From: Bradyrhizobium stylosanthis | Lineage (GTDB): Bacteria; Pseudomonadota; Alphaproteobacteria; Rhizobiales; Xanthobacteraceae | NCBI RefSeq assembly: GCF_001641335.1 | Contig: NZ_LVEM01000001.1 | Location: 1,586,580 to 1,650,579 of the forward strand | DNA: 64,000 nucleotides | Direction: 5' to 3' | Shown here: positions 23,965 to 32,752 of the stretch, one piece after another | Numbering within the stretch: the stretch's first letter is position 1 | Layout: each line of letters starts with the position of its first letter | Notes under the pieces: generated by a model | What the model was told of the DNA's origin: nothing | Databases searched by the model: none | The model's input: only the letters and a program-made list of their open reading frames with translations | Position numbers and translations under genes: made by a program

Positions 23965-25806
23965 TTATCTGATCACGGACGGCCCCTGGTCCGGCAGCGC
24001 GATGTCGATGACGCGAAACTGCACCCGTTCCGCGCCCTGGTAGCGATCCACCGAGAGCGAGCCGGCGACATGCACTTGCTGGCCGCGATTGGCGAGCAGC
24101 GCGTTGCCGAGCTTCTGGCCGACCGAACGGAATGCGATGCCGTTGACGATGGCGCCGTCGCCCGACTTGAAGCGCAAGCGCAGATGCGCCTGGCCGACCT
24201 CGTCGGCGAACACCAGCTGGTGCCCCGGCAGCGCCAGCACCGGCTCCGGATTGCCGCTGCCGAAGGGACCGGCACGATTGAGCGTCGCCGCAAGCTCCGT
24301 CGTCACCGCACGCGCGGTGACCGCGCCGTCGATGTAGAGCTCGTTGACATGGCGGGCCTCGGCAACGTCCTGCGCCAGCGCGTTCTCGAGATAGGCGCGG
24401 AATTCGGCGAGCTTCTCTTTGCGCAGCGTCACACCCGCGGCCATCGCGTGGCCGCCGCCCTTGAGCAGAATGCCGTCCGTGACCGCCTGCCGTACCGCCT
24501 TGCCGATATCGACGCCGGCGATCGAGCGGCCCGAGCCGGTGCCGATGCCGCCCGGCTCCAGCGCAATGGCGAAGGCTGGCCGCGAAAACTTCTCCTTCAG
24601 GCGCGAGGCAACGAGGCCAACAACGCCCGGATGCCAGCCCTCGGAGGCCGTGACGATGACGCCGAGCTTGTCCTCGAGCCCGATCGAGGCCAGCGCCTCG
24701 GCTTCGGCCTGGGCTTCAGCCGCCTGCTCGATGACGCGGCGCTCGCTGTTGAGACGATCGAGCTCGGCGGCGATCCGCGCCGCCTCGACGCTGTCGCCTT
24801 CCAGCAGCAGCCGCACGCCGAGATCGGCGCGGCCGATGCGCCCGCCGGCATTGACGCGCGGGCCCAGCATGAAGCCGAGATGCCAGGCCTCCGGCGGGCC
24901 GTTGAGCCGGGCCACGTCCATCAGCGCGGTGTGCCCGACATGGTCGCGCCGCCGCATCGCGATCAGGCCTTTGGCGACGAAGGCGCGATTGAGGCCGATC
25001 AACGGCGCGACGTCGGCGACCGTCCCGAGCGCGACGTGATGCAGCATGCCGAGCAGATCGGGCTCGGGCATCTCGGAATTCCAGAAACCGCGCTGGCGCA
25101 GCTCGCGATTGACCGCAACCAGCGTCACCAGCACGAGGCCGACGGCGGCGAGATGGCCAAGGCCGGAGAGATCGTCCAGCCGGTTCGGGTTGACCAGCGC
25201 GTCAACCTCCGGCAGGTCCGTGCCGGCCTGATGGTGGTCGATCACGACCACGGACATGCCGAGACGCTTGGCCTCGGCGAGCGGCTCGATGCTGGTGGTG
25301 CCGCAATCGACGGTCACGAGCAGCGTTGCGCCCTTGGCCGCGAGGCCCCGCACCGCTTCGACGTTCGGGCCATAACCCTCAAAGATGCGGTCGGGAATGT
25401 GGATCAGCGGATCCAGCCCGCAATGACGCAGGTGCCAGGCCAACAGCGCCGACGAGGTCGCGCCGTCGACGTCGTAGTCGCCGAAGATCGCGACCTTCTC
25501 GCCTTTCGCCGCGGCATCGGCGATCCGCTTGGCGGCAGCCTCCATCTCCGTCACCGTGAACGGGTCCGGCATGAGCTTGCGGATGGTCGGGTCGAGAAAG
25601 TCGGGCACGGCGTCGATATCGACCCCGCGGCCGGCCAGCACCCGGGCCAGCAATTCCGGCAGTTGGTGCCGCTGCACGATGGCGAGCGCCTGGGCCGCCC
25701 CACGGGCATCCAGCCGGTCGCGCCAGAGCTTGTCGGTGAACGAGCGCGCGACCCCCAGGAATGCCTGGGGCGACTCGACGGGCAAGGCGGTGGCGGGCGG
25801 CGTCAT
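23965..25806 (-). CDS. recJ: Single-stranded-DNA-specific exonuclease RecJ
   Basis: The 613-residue DHH-family 5'-3' exonuclease acts on single-stranded DNA in recombinational repair and mismatch repair. Motifs in order: IFGDYDVDGATSSALL, LLVTVDCGTTS, VVVIDHHQAGTDLP, LGTVADVAPL and, in the DHHA1 domain, ILLKGGGHAMAAG. A C-terminal OB-like part contains RAGPFGSGNPEPVLALPG. Length and order match the family. The start at ATG 25806 gives the usual short N-terminus; the upstream frame to 25890 is unsupported. The gene is followed by the SDR gene. In this organism group recJ often neighbours homoserine dehydrogenase, but here hom is 33 kb away. Confidence 0.95.
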   Translation of the reverse strand: MTPPATALPVESPQAFLGVARSFTDKLWRDRLDARGAAQALAIVQRHQLPELLARVLAGRGVDIDAVPDFLDPTIRKLMPDPFTVTEMEAAAKRIADAAAKGEKVAIFGDYDVDGATSSALLAWHLRHCGLDPLIHIPDRIFEGYGPNVEAVRGLAAKGATLLVTVDCGTTSIEPLAEAKRLGMSVVVIDHHQAGTDLPEVDALVNPNRLDDLSGLGHLAAVGLVLVTLVAVNRELRQRGFWNSEMPEPDLLGMLHHVALGTVADVAPLIGLNRAFVAKGLIAMRRRDHVGHTALMDVARLNGPPEAWHLGFMLGPRVNAGGRIGRADLGVRLLLEGDSVEAARIAAELDRLNSERRVIEQAAEAQAEAEALASIGLEDKLGVIVTASEGWHPGVVGLVASRLKEKFSRPAFAIALEPGGIGTGSGRSIAGVDIGKAVRQAVTDGILLKGGGHAMAAGVTLRKEKLAEFRAYLENALAQDVAEARHVNELYIDGAVTARAVTTELAATLNRAGPFGSGNPEPVLALPGHQLVFADEVGQAHLRLRFKSGDGAIVNGIAFRSVGQKLGNALLANRGQQVHVAGSLSVDRYQGAERVQFRVIDIALPDQGPSVIR

Positions 25807-26076
25807 AAATAGCAATTGGCTCGAGGAACTCAGGACCTGGCGGCAGATCGGCAGCGGGACGATTGGCCGGGAATCCCCCGGGATTTGCAATGTCCACGCC
25901 GCACAAAGCGGTGGATTGCCGCTTTGCTGCGCGGACTGACTATCATTTGGGCATTCCGCAAAACAGCAAATTAAGCAGGCGTTAGGCGGAATCCTCGAAA
26001 AAGAATCGTATTCGATCTGTAAGCATTTGTTCCGGGTTCATTGCAGATCAGGCCTCATTGCCAAGGGAAGTCCCCG

Positions 26077-27153
26077 ATGTCTGCTGCGCTGGGTTTGAAA
26101 GCCAAGCCAATCGCCTCCGAACCCGCCGACGATGATTCCGACATCTCCGCGCTGATCAATCGCCTCACCGCGGAGGTCAACCAGATCGCGGTCGACAAGA
26201 CCAAGGCGATCCAGCAGATCACCAACCAGATGAAGATGCTGGCGCTGAACGCGCTGATCGAAAGCTCGCGCGCCGGCGCGCAAGGCGCGGGCTTTGCGGT
26301 GGTGGCGCAGGAGGTGCGCGGCGTCGGCCAGCAGGTCGAGACCATCGCGCGCGAGCTTGAGACCCAGCTGACCAAGCGCACCGGCGACCTCGTCGCCTCG
26401 ATCGACCGCATGAGCCAGCGCTCGCGCGGCGAACGCATGGTCGACCTCTCCCTCAATGCGGTCGAGCTGATCGACCGCAATCTCTATGAACGCACCTGCG
26501 ACGTGCGCTGGTGGGCAACCGACTCTGCGGTCGTCGATTGCGCGGCCTCGCCGACACAGGCGGCGGTGAGCTATGCCTCGCAGCGCCTCGGCGTGATCCT
26601 CGGTGCCTACACCGTCTATCTCGACCTCTGGCTCTGTGACCTCGACGGCAACGTCATCGCCAATGGCCGGGCGGATCGTTTTCGTGTGGTCGGCCAGAAC
26701 GTCGCCCACACCAAATGGTTTCGCGAGGCGCGCACCTTGCGCACCGGCGACGACTATGTCGCCGGCGACGTCGAGAACCAGCCCCTGCTCGGCAATGCGC
26801 AGGTCGCGACCTATTGCGCCAGTGTCCGCGCCGGCGGAGAGGCCCATGGCGCGCCGATCGGCGTGCTCGCGATCCATTTCGACTGGGAGCCCCAGGCCCG
26901 CGCCATCGTGCAGGGCGTGCGCGTCGGCGACAACGACAAGGCCCGCGTGCTGCTGGTCGACTCGAATCTCCGCGTCATCGCAGCTTCCGACGGCCAGGGC
27001 ATCCTCAGCGAGCGCATCTCGTTGTCGCTGAACGGCCAGCGCTCCGGCTTCTATCAGGATCGCTCCGGCACGATGGTCGCCTTCCATGCAACGCCCGGCT
27101 ACGAAACCTATCGCGGCCTCGGCTGGTACGGCGTCATCGTCTGCGGCGCGTAA
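26077..27153 (+). CDS. Soluble chemoreceptor-like protein: MCP signalling tip followed by a Cache-like sensor
   Basis: The 358-residue protein has no transmembrane helix or signal peptide. Residues 40-90 (QITNQMKMLALNALIESSRA, GAQGAGFAVVAQEVRGVGQQ) match the kinase-control hairpin tip of methyl-accepting chemotaxis proteins. The C-terminal 200 residues (LDLWLCDLDGNVIANGRAD, NVAHTKWFREA, GVLAIHFDWEPQA) look like a Cache/PAS-like ligand domain. The order is the reverse of normal receptors, where the sensor comes first. The tip helix is also shorter than usual. It may couple a cytosolic ligand to CheA/CheW or to a diguanylate cyclase pathway. ATG 26077 follows AAGGGAAG. Confidence 0.8.
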   Translation: MSAALGLKAKPIASEPADDDSDISALINRLTAEVNQIAVDKTKAIQQITNQMKMLALNALIESSRAGAQGAGFAVVAQEVRGVGQQVETIARELETQLTKRTGDLVASIDRMSQRSRGERMVDLSLNAVELIDRNLYERTCDVRWWATDSAVVDCAASPTQAAVSYASQRLGVILGAYTVYLDLWLCDLDGNVIANGRADRFRVVGQNVAHTKWFREARTLRTGDDYVAGDVENQPLLGNAQVATYCASVRAGGEAHGAPIGVLAIHFDWEPQARAIVQGVRVGDNDKARVLLVDSNLRVIAASDGQGILSERISLSLNGQRSGFYQDRSGTMVAFHATPGYETYRGLGWYGVIVCGA

Positions 27154-27177
27154 GGCCCGCGCCTGCCCGATCAAAGT

Positions 27178-27202
27178 TGCGAAAACAACCCCATGCACAG
27201 TA
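27178..27202. repeat. 25-bp interspersed repeat, copy 2 (inverted)
   Basis: Exact reverse complement of 4522-4546 (core TGCGAAAACAACCCCATGCA on the + strand). It lies 25 bases after the stop of the soluble chemoreceptor gene. The following bases form a T-rich run (CTGTTTTTGTTCGTGTTTTT), so it may be near a transcription end. Confidence 0.7.
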
Positions 27203-27294
27203 AGCGTCGGGCTGTTTTTGTTCGTGTTTTTCCGTCTGCCCCTGCGGTTTGACCCGTCGGGCAAAACGCCGGCATTCTGCGACCATGGCCGCCG

Positions 27295-28281
27295 CTAGGC
27301 TCTGACGATATCTGCCCCGCCCACCGGCGATGTCATGATTCCGAGCGTCTGCGACGGACGCTCTCCGAACATCGCGAAGTAGTATTGCGAGAACCGGCCG
27401 AGCTCGTAAAACCCCTGCTGCATGGCGACGGCGGACACGGTGGTCGAGCCGGGTGTGCTCTCGCGCAGGATGGAATGAACCGCGCAGAGGCGCTTGTGCC
27501 GGAGGAAGCTGACCGGGCCGAGCCCGAACACTTCCTGAAAGGCGCGGTGCAAGGTCCGTCGCGATACGCTCATCGCCGCGCAGATCTCCGACACATGGAC
27601 CGGGCGCGTGCCCGCCTCGTCGAGATAGTCCTCGACCCTGCGGATCATCCGCCGTGCGGAAGGCAGCCAGCCGATGTCATCGGGCGGCAGCGACGACATG
27701 ACGTTGGCCGCCATGCATTCCACGATCGACCGCTTCCAGAAATCCGCCGTCGAGGGCGTCAGGCTGCCGGCGCGGGTGCGCAGATGCGACATGATCCGGA
27801 CCAGCCGGCGCGAAGCGATCGCGCCGCTTTCGATGTCCGCCCGAAAATGCCCGCGGCTGCGCCAAGTCTCGGGATCGCACAGCCGCGCCTCGCCGCCAAA
27901 AAGGGATTCGACCTCGGCGAGATCGAAGCGCATCGCGGCATAAGCGGATGCGCCGTGGAAAACGCCGTCGTGATCGAGCAGCGGCGGGATCACGAGCACG
28001 TCGTTGAGCTGCATGTCGAACGACCAATGGGCAACGCGATCTTCGGCCGCGAGCAACATCCCGATGATCAGCTTGTCATCGCTCGAGACACGCTGCGTGC
28101 GCATGCCGACATTGAAGGTGCCGATGCTGAGCGAAAATTCCCCGATGCCGATATGCGACAACGTTCCGCGCAACCGCCCACGTCCGAGCTGCATCACGTC
28201 GACATGAGAGCCGTGAACAGCCTGGTGGAGACCTTCGAAACCGTCCAGCTTTTTCGAATCAACCAGAAGGAATTGCCCCAT
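27295..28281 (-). CDS. AraC-family transcriptional regulator
   Basis: The 328-residue protein has a variable N-terminal ligand-sensing half and a C-terminal double helix-turn-helix: VHVSEICAAMSVSRRTLHRAFQEVFGLGPVSFLRHKRL and VSAVAMQQGFYELGRFSQYYFAMFGERPSQTL. The second helix motif (GRFSQYYFAMFGERPSQ) is the AraC signature. The N-terminal half resembles AraC-binding-like domains of regulators for aromatic or small-molecule catabolism. It diverges from the FGE/sulfatase operon across a 500-base gap with a strong 18-base palindrome, so it is the likely local activator. Confidence 0.9.
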   Translation of the reverse strand: MGQFLLVDSKKLDGFEGLHQAVHGSHVDVMQLGRGRLRGTLSHIGIGEFSLSIGTFNVGMRTQRVSSDDKLIIGMLLAAEDRVAHWSFDMQLNDVLVIPPLLDHDGVFHGASAYAAMRFDLAEVESLFGGEARLCDPETWRSRGHFRADIESGAIASRRLVRIMSHLRTRAGSLTPSTADFWKRSIVECMAANVMSSLPPDDIGWLPSARRMIRRVEDYLDEAGTRPVHVSEICAAMSVSRRTLHRAFQEVFGLGPVSFLRHKRLCAVHSILRESTPGSTTVSAVAMQQGFYELGRFSQYYFAMFGERPSQTLGIMTSPVGGADIVRA

Positions 28282-28783
28282 GGCTGCACTCTGGTCCTGA
28301 AGCGCGACAATTCTGCGGCAAGGAAAAGCGAAATACCACTACAACGCGAGGTGGTTACAGCAATCCGGCTTCGCGTTTTAAGGCAAATCTGCGACGAATT
28401 TGACGCAAGCATCTGCAATGCACAGCACTGTGCATAGGATAAATTCGTATCATGAGGCATCAGGTCTCATGGCGCGCTCCGCGTGCTGGCACAAATTGCA
28501 CATTACAGGCTGCCAATCTTCGGATACCGTTTGCAACCCTAGCGATATCGATGAAAGCGCTCTGCGGAAGACAGGGCGCACGTGGCGGTTTGCCGCGTGC
28601 AGAACGAAGTGCGCGCAAAGGAAAGAGCTGTTGACGCACATACCGGCGTCCCTTCTCTCCCTGAGCGCCAAGAAGGAGGGGACCAGACAATGCGTCCAAT
28701 CAACTGGGCAATGCGCCGTCGTCGACATAAGCTAGAGTCTGCACAATAGCGTCGGGTGGAATTCGCGGATCGGAGTTTCCACC
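28282..28783. other. Divergent promoter region between the AraC gene and the sulfatase operon
   Basis: About 500 bases, visibly less GC-rich than the genes on either side, with no ORF that has a ribosome site and recognisable product. It contains the palindrome at 28418-28435 and an imperfect hairpin near 28577-28600 (GCACGTGGCGG/TGCCGCGTGC). Promoters for both directions should lie here; I cannot name their sigma factor. Confidence 0.6.
28418..28435. promoter_or_regulatory. 18-bp palindrome, operator candidate
   Basis: ATGCACAG (28418-28425) and CTGTGCAT (28428-28435) are perfect complementary arms around CA. It lies about 140 bases upstream of the AraC start and 350 bases upstream of the FGE start. 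AraC-type proteins more often bind direct repeats, so the binder could also be another dimeric regulator. Confidence 0.5.
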
Positions 28784-29797
28784 ATGCTGCGGGCGGATCT
28801 GGATCACTGCGAGTGGCTGCCGGACGACCTGAAGTCGGGCGAGATGGTCTTCATTCCCGGCGGAACCTTTCGCATGGGATCCGACCATCATTACCCCGAG
28901 GAGGCACCGAGCCATCGCGTCTCCCTCGATGGCTTCTGGATCGATCGCACGCCGGTCACCAACCGGCAATTCAAGCAATTCGTCAACGCGACCGGCCATG
29001 TCACGGAAGCGCAGATCGTCCCGAACGCCAAGGACTATCCTGGTGCGGTGAAGGAGATGCTCTACGCGGGGTCCCTGGTGTTCTCGCCGCTGCCGCGCAT
29101 CACCGATCTCACCGACTGGAGCCAGTGGTGGTCCTTCATGCGCGGCGCCAACTGGCGCCACCCCTATGGCCCCGGCAGCAACATCAAGGGCCTCGACGAC
29201 CATCCGGTCGTGCACATCTCCTATAGCGATGCGGAGGCCTATGCGCGCTGGGCCGGCAAGGATCTGCCGACCGAAGCCGAATGGGAGTTCGCCGCGCGCG
29301 GCGGTCTCGAGGCCGAAGAATTCGCCTGGGGTGATGCGCTTATGCCCGGTGGCAGGCACATGGCCAATATCTGGCAGGGCAACTTCCCCGTCCAGAATCT
29401 CGGCGAGGATGGGTACGAGCGTACCTCGCCGGTGATGGCCTTTCCGCCGAACGGCTACGGCCTGTACGACATGATCGGCAATGTCTGGGAGTGGACCTCG
29501 GACTGGTGGTCGTCCCGGCACGCGGCCGAGGCTGCAAAGCCCTGCTGCATTCCCAAAAATCCCCGCGGTGGTCGCGAGGATTCGAGCTACGACCCTCGCC
29601 TCCCCGACATCAAGATTCCCCGCAAGGTCCTGAAGGGCGGCTCGCATCTGTGCGCGCCGAACTATTGCCGCCGTTATCGTCCCGCTGCGCGCCACGCCGA
29701 GCCGGTCGACACCTCGACCAGCCATGTCGGCTTCCGCTGCGTGGCACGGCTGCCTCTCGTCATCCACCGCGAACCAGAAGGATCGTCTGCAATCTAG
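28784..29797 (+). CDS. Formylglycine-generating enzyme (sulfatase-activating)
   Basis: The 337-residue protein is a full FGE-sulfatase family member: MVFIPGGTFRMGSDHHYPEE near the start, the ISYSDAEAYARWAGKDLPTEAEWEFAARGG block, GNVWEWTSDWW, and the catalytic segment KGGSHLCAPNYCRRYRPAARH with C290 and C295, spaced as C336/C341 of human SUMF1. These copper-binding cysteines oxidise a sulfatase cysteine to formylglycine in the cytosol before export. Many FGE-domain proteins lack the cysteine pair, so its presence argues for true maturase activity. It is the first gene of a long operon and the sulfatase follows 25 bases later. Confidence 0.95.
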   Translation: MLRADLDHCEWLPDDLKSGEMVFIPGGTFRMGSDHHYPEEAPSHRVSLDGFWIDRTPVTNRQFKQFVNATGHVTEAQIVPNAKDYPGAVKEMLYAGSLVFSPLPRITDLTDWSQWWSFMRGANWRHPYGPGSNIKGLDDHPVVHISYSDAEAYARWAGKDLPTEAEWEFAARGGLEAEEFAWGDALMPGGRHMANIWQGNFPVQNLGEDGYERTSPVMAFPPNGYGLYDMIGNVWEWTSDWWSSRHAAEAAKPCCIPKNPRGGREDSSYDPRLPDIKIPRKVLKGGSHLCAPNYCRRYRPAARHAEPVDTSTSHVGFRCVARLPLVIHREPEGSSAI

Positions 29798-29822
29798 TCT
29801 GCTGCAACATTTGGAGTATCGC

Positions 29823-31646
29823 ATGAGCAGCGAGTTGGAGAACAAGAACAACCCGCCCGGGGCTGAGCAACCGATCAATCGCCGAAATCTCCTCTTGGGA
29901 ACGTCATCGATCGTCGCAGCAGCGACACTGACTTCGGAAGCGCTCGCGCAAGCGCAGAAGGCCGCGCCCTCTCCGGCCGCAAGCCCCGCTCCCGCTGCTC
30001 CTTCCGGCCGCAAGCCAAACATCCTCGTCATCTTCGGCGACGATGTCGGCGTCGCCAATATCAGCGCCTACTCCAACGGGCTGATGGGTTACGAGACGCC
30101 GAACATCGACCGCATCGCCCGCGAAGGCCTCAAGATGCAGCATTACTACGGCGAGCAATCCTGCACCGCCGGCCGGGCCGCATTCCTCACCGGCCAGCAC
30201 GGCATCCGGACCGGCCTCACCAAGGTCGGCTATCCCGGCGCGCCGATGGGGATCAGCCAGCTCGATCCGACGGTCGGAGGCCTGCTCAAGAATCTCGGGT
30301 ATGCCACCGGGCAATTCGGCAAGAACCATGTCGGCGACCGCAACGAAAACCTGCCGACGGTGAACGGCTTCGACGAGTTCTTCGGCAACCTCTACCATCT
30401 CAATGCCGAGGAAGAGCCGGAGCTGCCGGACTACCCCAAGGATCCCGCCTATCGCGCCAAGTTCGGTCCACGCGGCGTGCTCCGCTGCAAGGCGACCGAT
30501 CGCGACGACCCGACCGAGGACCCGCGCTTCGGCAGGGTCGGCAAGCAGACCATCGAAGATACCGGCGCACTCACCAAGAAGCGGATGGAGACCATCGACG
30601 ACGAAACGTCCGCCGCCGCGATCGAATTCATGAAGCGGCAGCAGAGCGCCGGCAAGCCGTTCTTCGTCTGGTTCAATTCGACGCGCATGCATCTGCGCAC
30701 CCATGTGCGGCAGGACCATCGCGGCCGCTACACCCACGGCGATAGCGAATATATCGACGGCATGATGGAGCATGACGACACGGTCGGCCTGCTCCTGAAG
30801 ACGCTCGACGACATGGGTGTCACCAACGACACCATCGTGCTCTACACCAGCGACAACGGCCCGCACATGAACACCTGGCCGGACGCAGCCATGACCTGGT
30901 TCCGTTCGGAGAAGAACACCAACTGGGAAGGCGCATTCCGTGTGCCCTGCCTGGTGCGCTGGCCCGCGACGATCAAGCCCGGCACGGTCAGCAACGAGCT
31001 GATGAGCCACAATGACTGGGTCCCGACGTTGTGCGCCTTCGCGGGCGAACCGGACATCATCAGCAAGCTGAAGGCCGGCTACACTGCGAACGGCATCGCC
31101 TACAAGGTGCATCTCGACGGTTACAACCAGTCGGCTTTCCTGCGCAATGTGAGCGGATCGGTCGCCAACAACAACGGCACCAAGAGCCTCCGCAACACGT
31201 TCTTCTATTCTGATGACGACGGCCTGCTCGTCGCGATCCGGCAGGGCGACTACAAATACGTGTTCTCGGAGCAACGCCTGCAAGGCACGATGGGCGTCTG
31301 GGCCGAGCCCTTCACCACGCTGCGCATGCAGAAGATCTACAATCTGTTCCAGGATCCGTTCGAGCGCGCCGACATCACCTCCAACACCTATTGGGACTGG
31401 CTGATCAATCACGTCGGAACGGTCTACGGCGTGATCGACGAGGTGGCGGTGTTCGCGGGGAGCTTCAAGGAGTTTCCGCCACGCTCGTTCCCGCCGAGCT
31501 TCAACCCGGCGACCATGATCGAGGAGATCACGGATGGGATCAAGGACGAGCGAAACCGTGCGGCAGGGAGGGCCCAGAGCATCGACAAGATCCGTGCGAA
31601 TCTGCGGCAGATGATCGACCAGCAGATTCAGCAACGCGCGAAATAG
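29823..31646 (+). CDS. Periplasmic sulfatase, Cys-type, Tat-exported
   Basis: The 607-residue enzyme has a twin-arginine signal (NRRNLLLGTSSIVAAATLTS) and a type I sulfatase domain: metal ligands in NILVIFGDDVGVANISAY, the modification motif C114-T-A-G-R118 (EQSCTAGRAAFLTGQH), HMDDTVG-like EHDDTVGLLLK and YTSDNGPHMNTWPD. The consensus (C/S)-x-(P/A)-x-R is met with Ala instead of the usual Pro. Oxidation to formylglycine would be done by the adjacent enzyme; Tat export fits folding and modification in the cytosol. It hydrolyses a sulfate ester in the periplasm; related phosphonate monoester hydrolases are an alternative. ATG 29823 follows GGAG. Confidence 0.94.
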   Translation: MSSELENKNNPPGAEQPINRRNLLLGTSSIVAAATLTSEALAQAQKAAPSPAASPAPAAPSGRKPNILVIFGDDVGVANISAYSNGLMGYETPNIDRIAREGLKMQHYYGEQSCTAGRAAFLTGQHGIRTGLTKVGYPGAPMGISQLDPTVGGLLKNLGYATGQFGKNHVGDRNENLPTVNGFDEFFGNLYHLNAEEEPELPDYPKDPAYRAKFGPRGVLRCKATDRDDPTEDPRFGRVGKQTIEDTGALTKKRMETIDDETSAAAIEFMKRQQSAGKPFFVWFNSTRMHLRTHVRQDHRGRYTHGDSEYIDGMMEHDDTVGLLLKTLDDMGVTNDTIVLYTSDNGPHMNTWPDAAMTWFRSEKNTNWEGAFRVPCLVRWPATIKPGTVSNELMSHNDWVPTLCAFAGEPDIISKLKAGYTANGIAYKVHLDGYNQSAFLRNVSGSVANNNGTKSLRNTFFYSDDDGLLVAIRQGDYKYVFSEQRLQGTMGVWAEPFTTLRMQKIYNLFQDPFERADITSNTYWDWLINHVGTVYGVIDEVAVFAGSFKEFPPRSFPPSFNPATMIEEITDGIKDERNRAAGRAQSIDKIRANLRQMIDQQIQQRAK

Positions 31647-31678
31647 CGCTCCGTCGGCCTGATGAAAGGACACCACGC

Positions 31679-32704
31679 ATGGCGTCCCTGATCCGCCGCA
31701 GCCTTGTGATCGGTTTGGCGGTGCTCGCTTTCGCGAGCGCCCGCCAGGCCCTGGCGCAAACCGACCCATTACCATCCTGGAACGACGGCGCGGCAAAGGC
31801 CTCGATCATGACCTTCGTCGCGCAGGTGACCAGGGACGGCGGACCTGATTTTGTCGCGCCCGCCGAGCGCATCGCCGTGTTCGACAATGACGGGACGCTG
31901 TGGTGCGAGCAGCCGATCTATTTCCAGTTCGCCTTTGGCCTCGACAGCGTCAAATCGATGGCAGCGACACATCCTGAGTGGAGGCAGCAACAGCCGTTCA
32001 AGGCCTTCCTTGCGGGCGACAAGGACACGCTCGCCGCACAGGGCGAGAAGGGCTTGCTGACGCTGGTTGCGGCCGCTCACAGCGGCATGACGACGGAGGC
32101 CTACGCGACGTCGGTCGCCGACTGGCTTGGCAAGGCCAGCCATCCACGCTTTCGTCGCCCGTATAACGAGCTCGTCTACCAACCGATGGTGGAGCTGCTC
32201 ACCTATCTCCGCGCCAACGGCTTCAAGACCTTCATCGTCTCGGGCGGCGGGGTCGAGTTCATGCGGGTGTGGGCCGAGAAGGCCTACGGCATCCCGCCGG
32301 AACAGGTGGTCGGCTCGTCCGGCGTCACGCAGTTCAGGATCGGCGCCGACGGGCGGCCGGTGCTGATGAAACTGGCCAAAGTCGAGTTCATCGATGACGG
32401 CCCCGGCAAGCCGTCCGGCATCAATCGTTTCATCGGGCGCCGGCCGATCTTCGCCTTCGGCAATTCGGACGGCGACCAGCAGATGCTGCAATGGACCGCG
32501 GCCGGCCCCGGCGCCCGCTTCCTCGGCATCGTCCATCACACCGACGCGGCCCGCGAATATGCCTACGACCGCCAGTCCAAGATCGGAAAGCTCGACAAGG
32601 CCTGGGACGAAGCGGTGCAGCGCGGCTGGACCGTCGTGGACATGGCCAAGGACTGGAAGACCGTTTTCGCATTCGAGCGCGGCAGCACGGGGCCGTCGCA
32701 ATGA
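31679..32704 (+). CDS. Secreted HAD-superfamily phosphatase
   Basis: The 341-residue protein has a signal peptide (SLVIGLAVLAFASARQALA) and haloacid-dehalogenase motifs: D69-N-D71-G-T (IAVFDNDGTLWCEQP), the Ser of TFIVSGGGVEFM, and the acidic motif AFGNSDGDQQML. The nucleophile Asp and the +2 Asp are both present, which favours phosphatase rather than dehalogenase chemistry. It resembles periplasmic members annotated as phosphoserine-phosphatase-like. It follows the sulfatase by 32 bases in the operon, so a phosphate ester released from, or attached to, the same substrate is a reasonable guess. Confidence 0.88.
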   Translation: MASLIRRSLVIGLAVLAFASARQALAQTDPLPSWNDGAAKASIMTFVAQVTRDGGPDFVAPAERIAVFDNDGTLWCEQPIYFQFAFGLDSVKSMAATHPEWRQQQPFKAFLAGDKDTLAAQGEKGLLTLVAAAHSGMTTEAYATSVADWLGKASHPRFRRPYNELVYQPMVELLTYLRANGFKTFIVSGGGVEFMRVWAEKAYGIPPEQVVGSSGVTQFRIGADGRPVLMKLAKVEFIDDGPGKPSGINRFIGRRPIFAFGNSDGDQQMLQWTAAGPGARFLGIVHHTDAAREYAYDRQSKIGKLDKAWDEAVQRGWTVVDMAKDWKTVFAFERGSTGPSQ

Positions 32705-32752
32705 CCAAGTGCCGCCAACCCAAACCCCGAGAGAGCAAGAAGAGGTGCGACG

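Noticed and set aside
23959..25812. 617-codon + strand ORF opposite recJ
   Set aside because: Mirror of recJ; no ribosome site, no domain, low-complexity charged product.
29904..31796. 630-codon - strand ORF opposite the sulfatase
   Set aside because: The sulfatase frame has all family motifs; the antisense frame has none.
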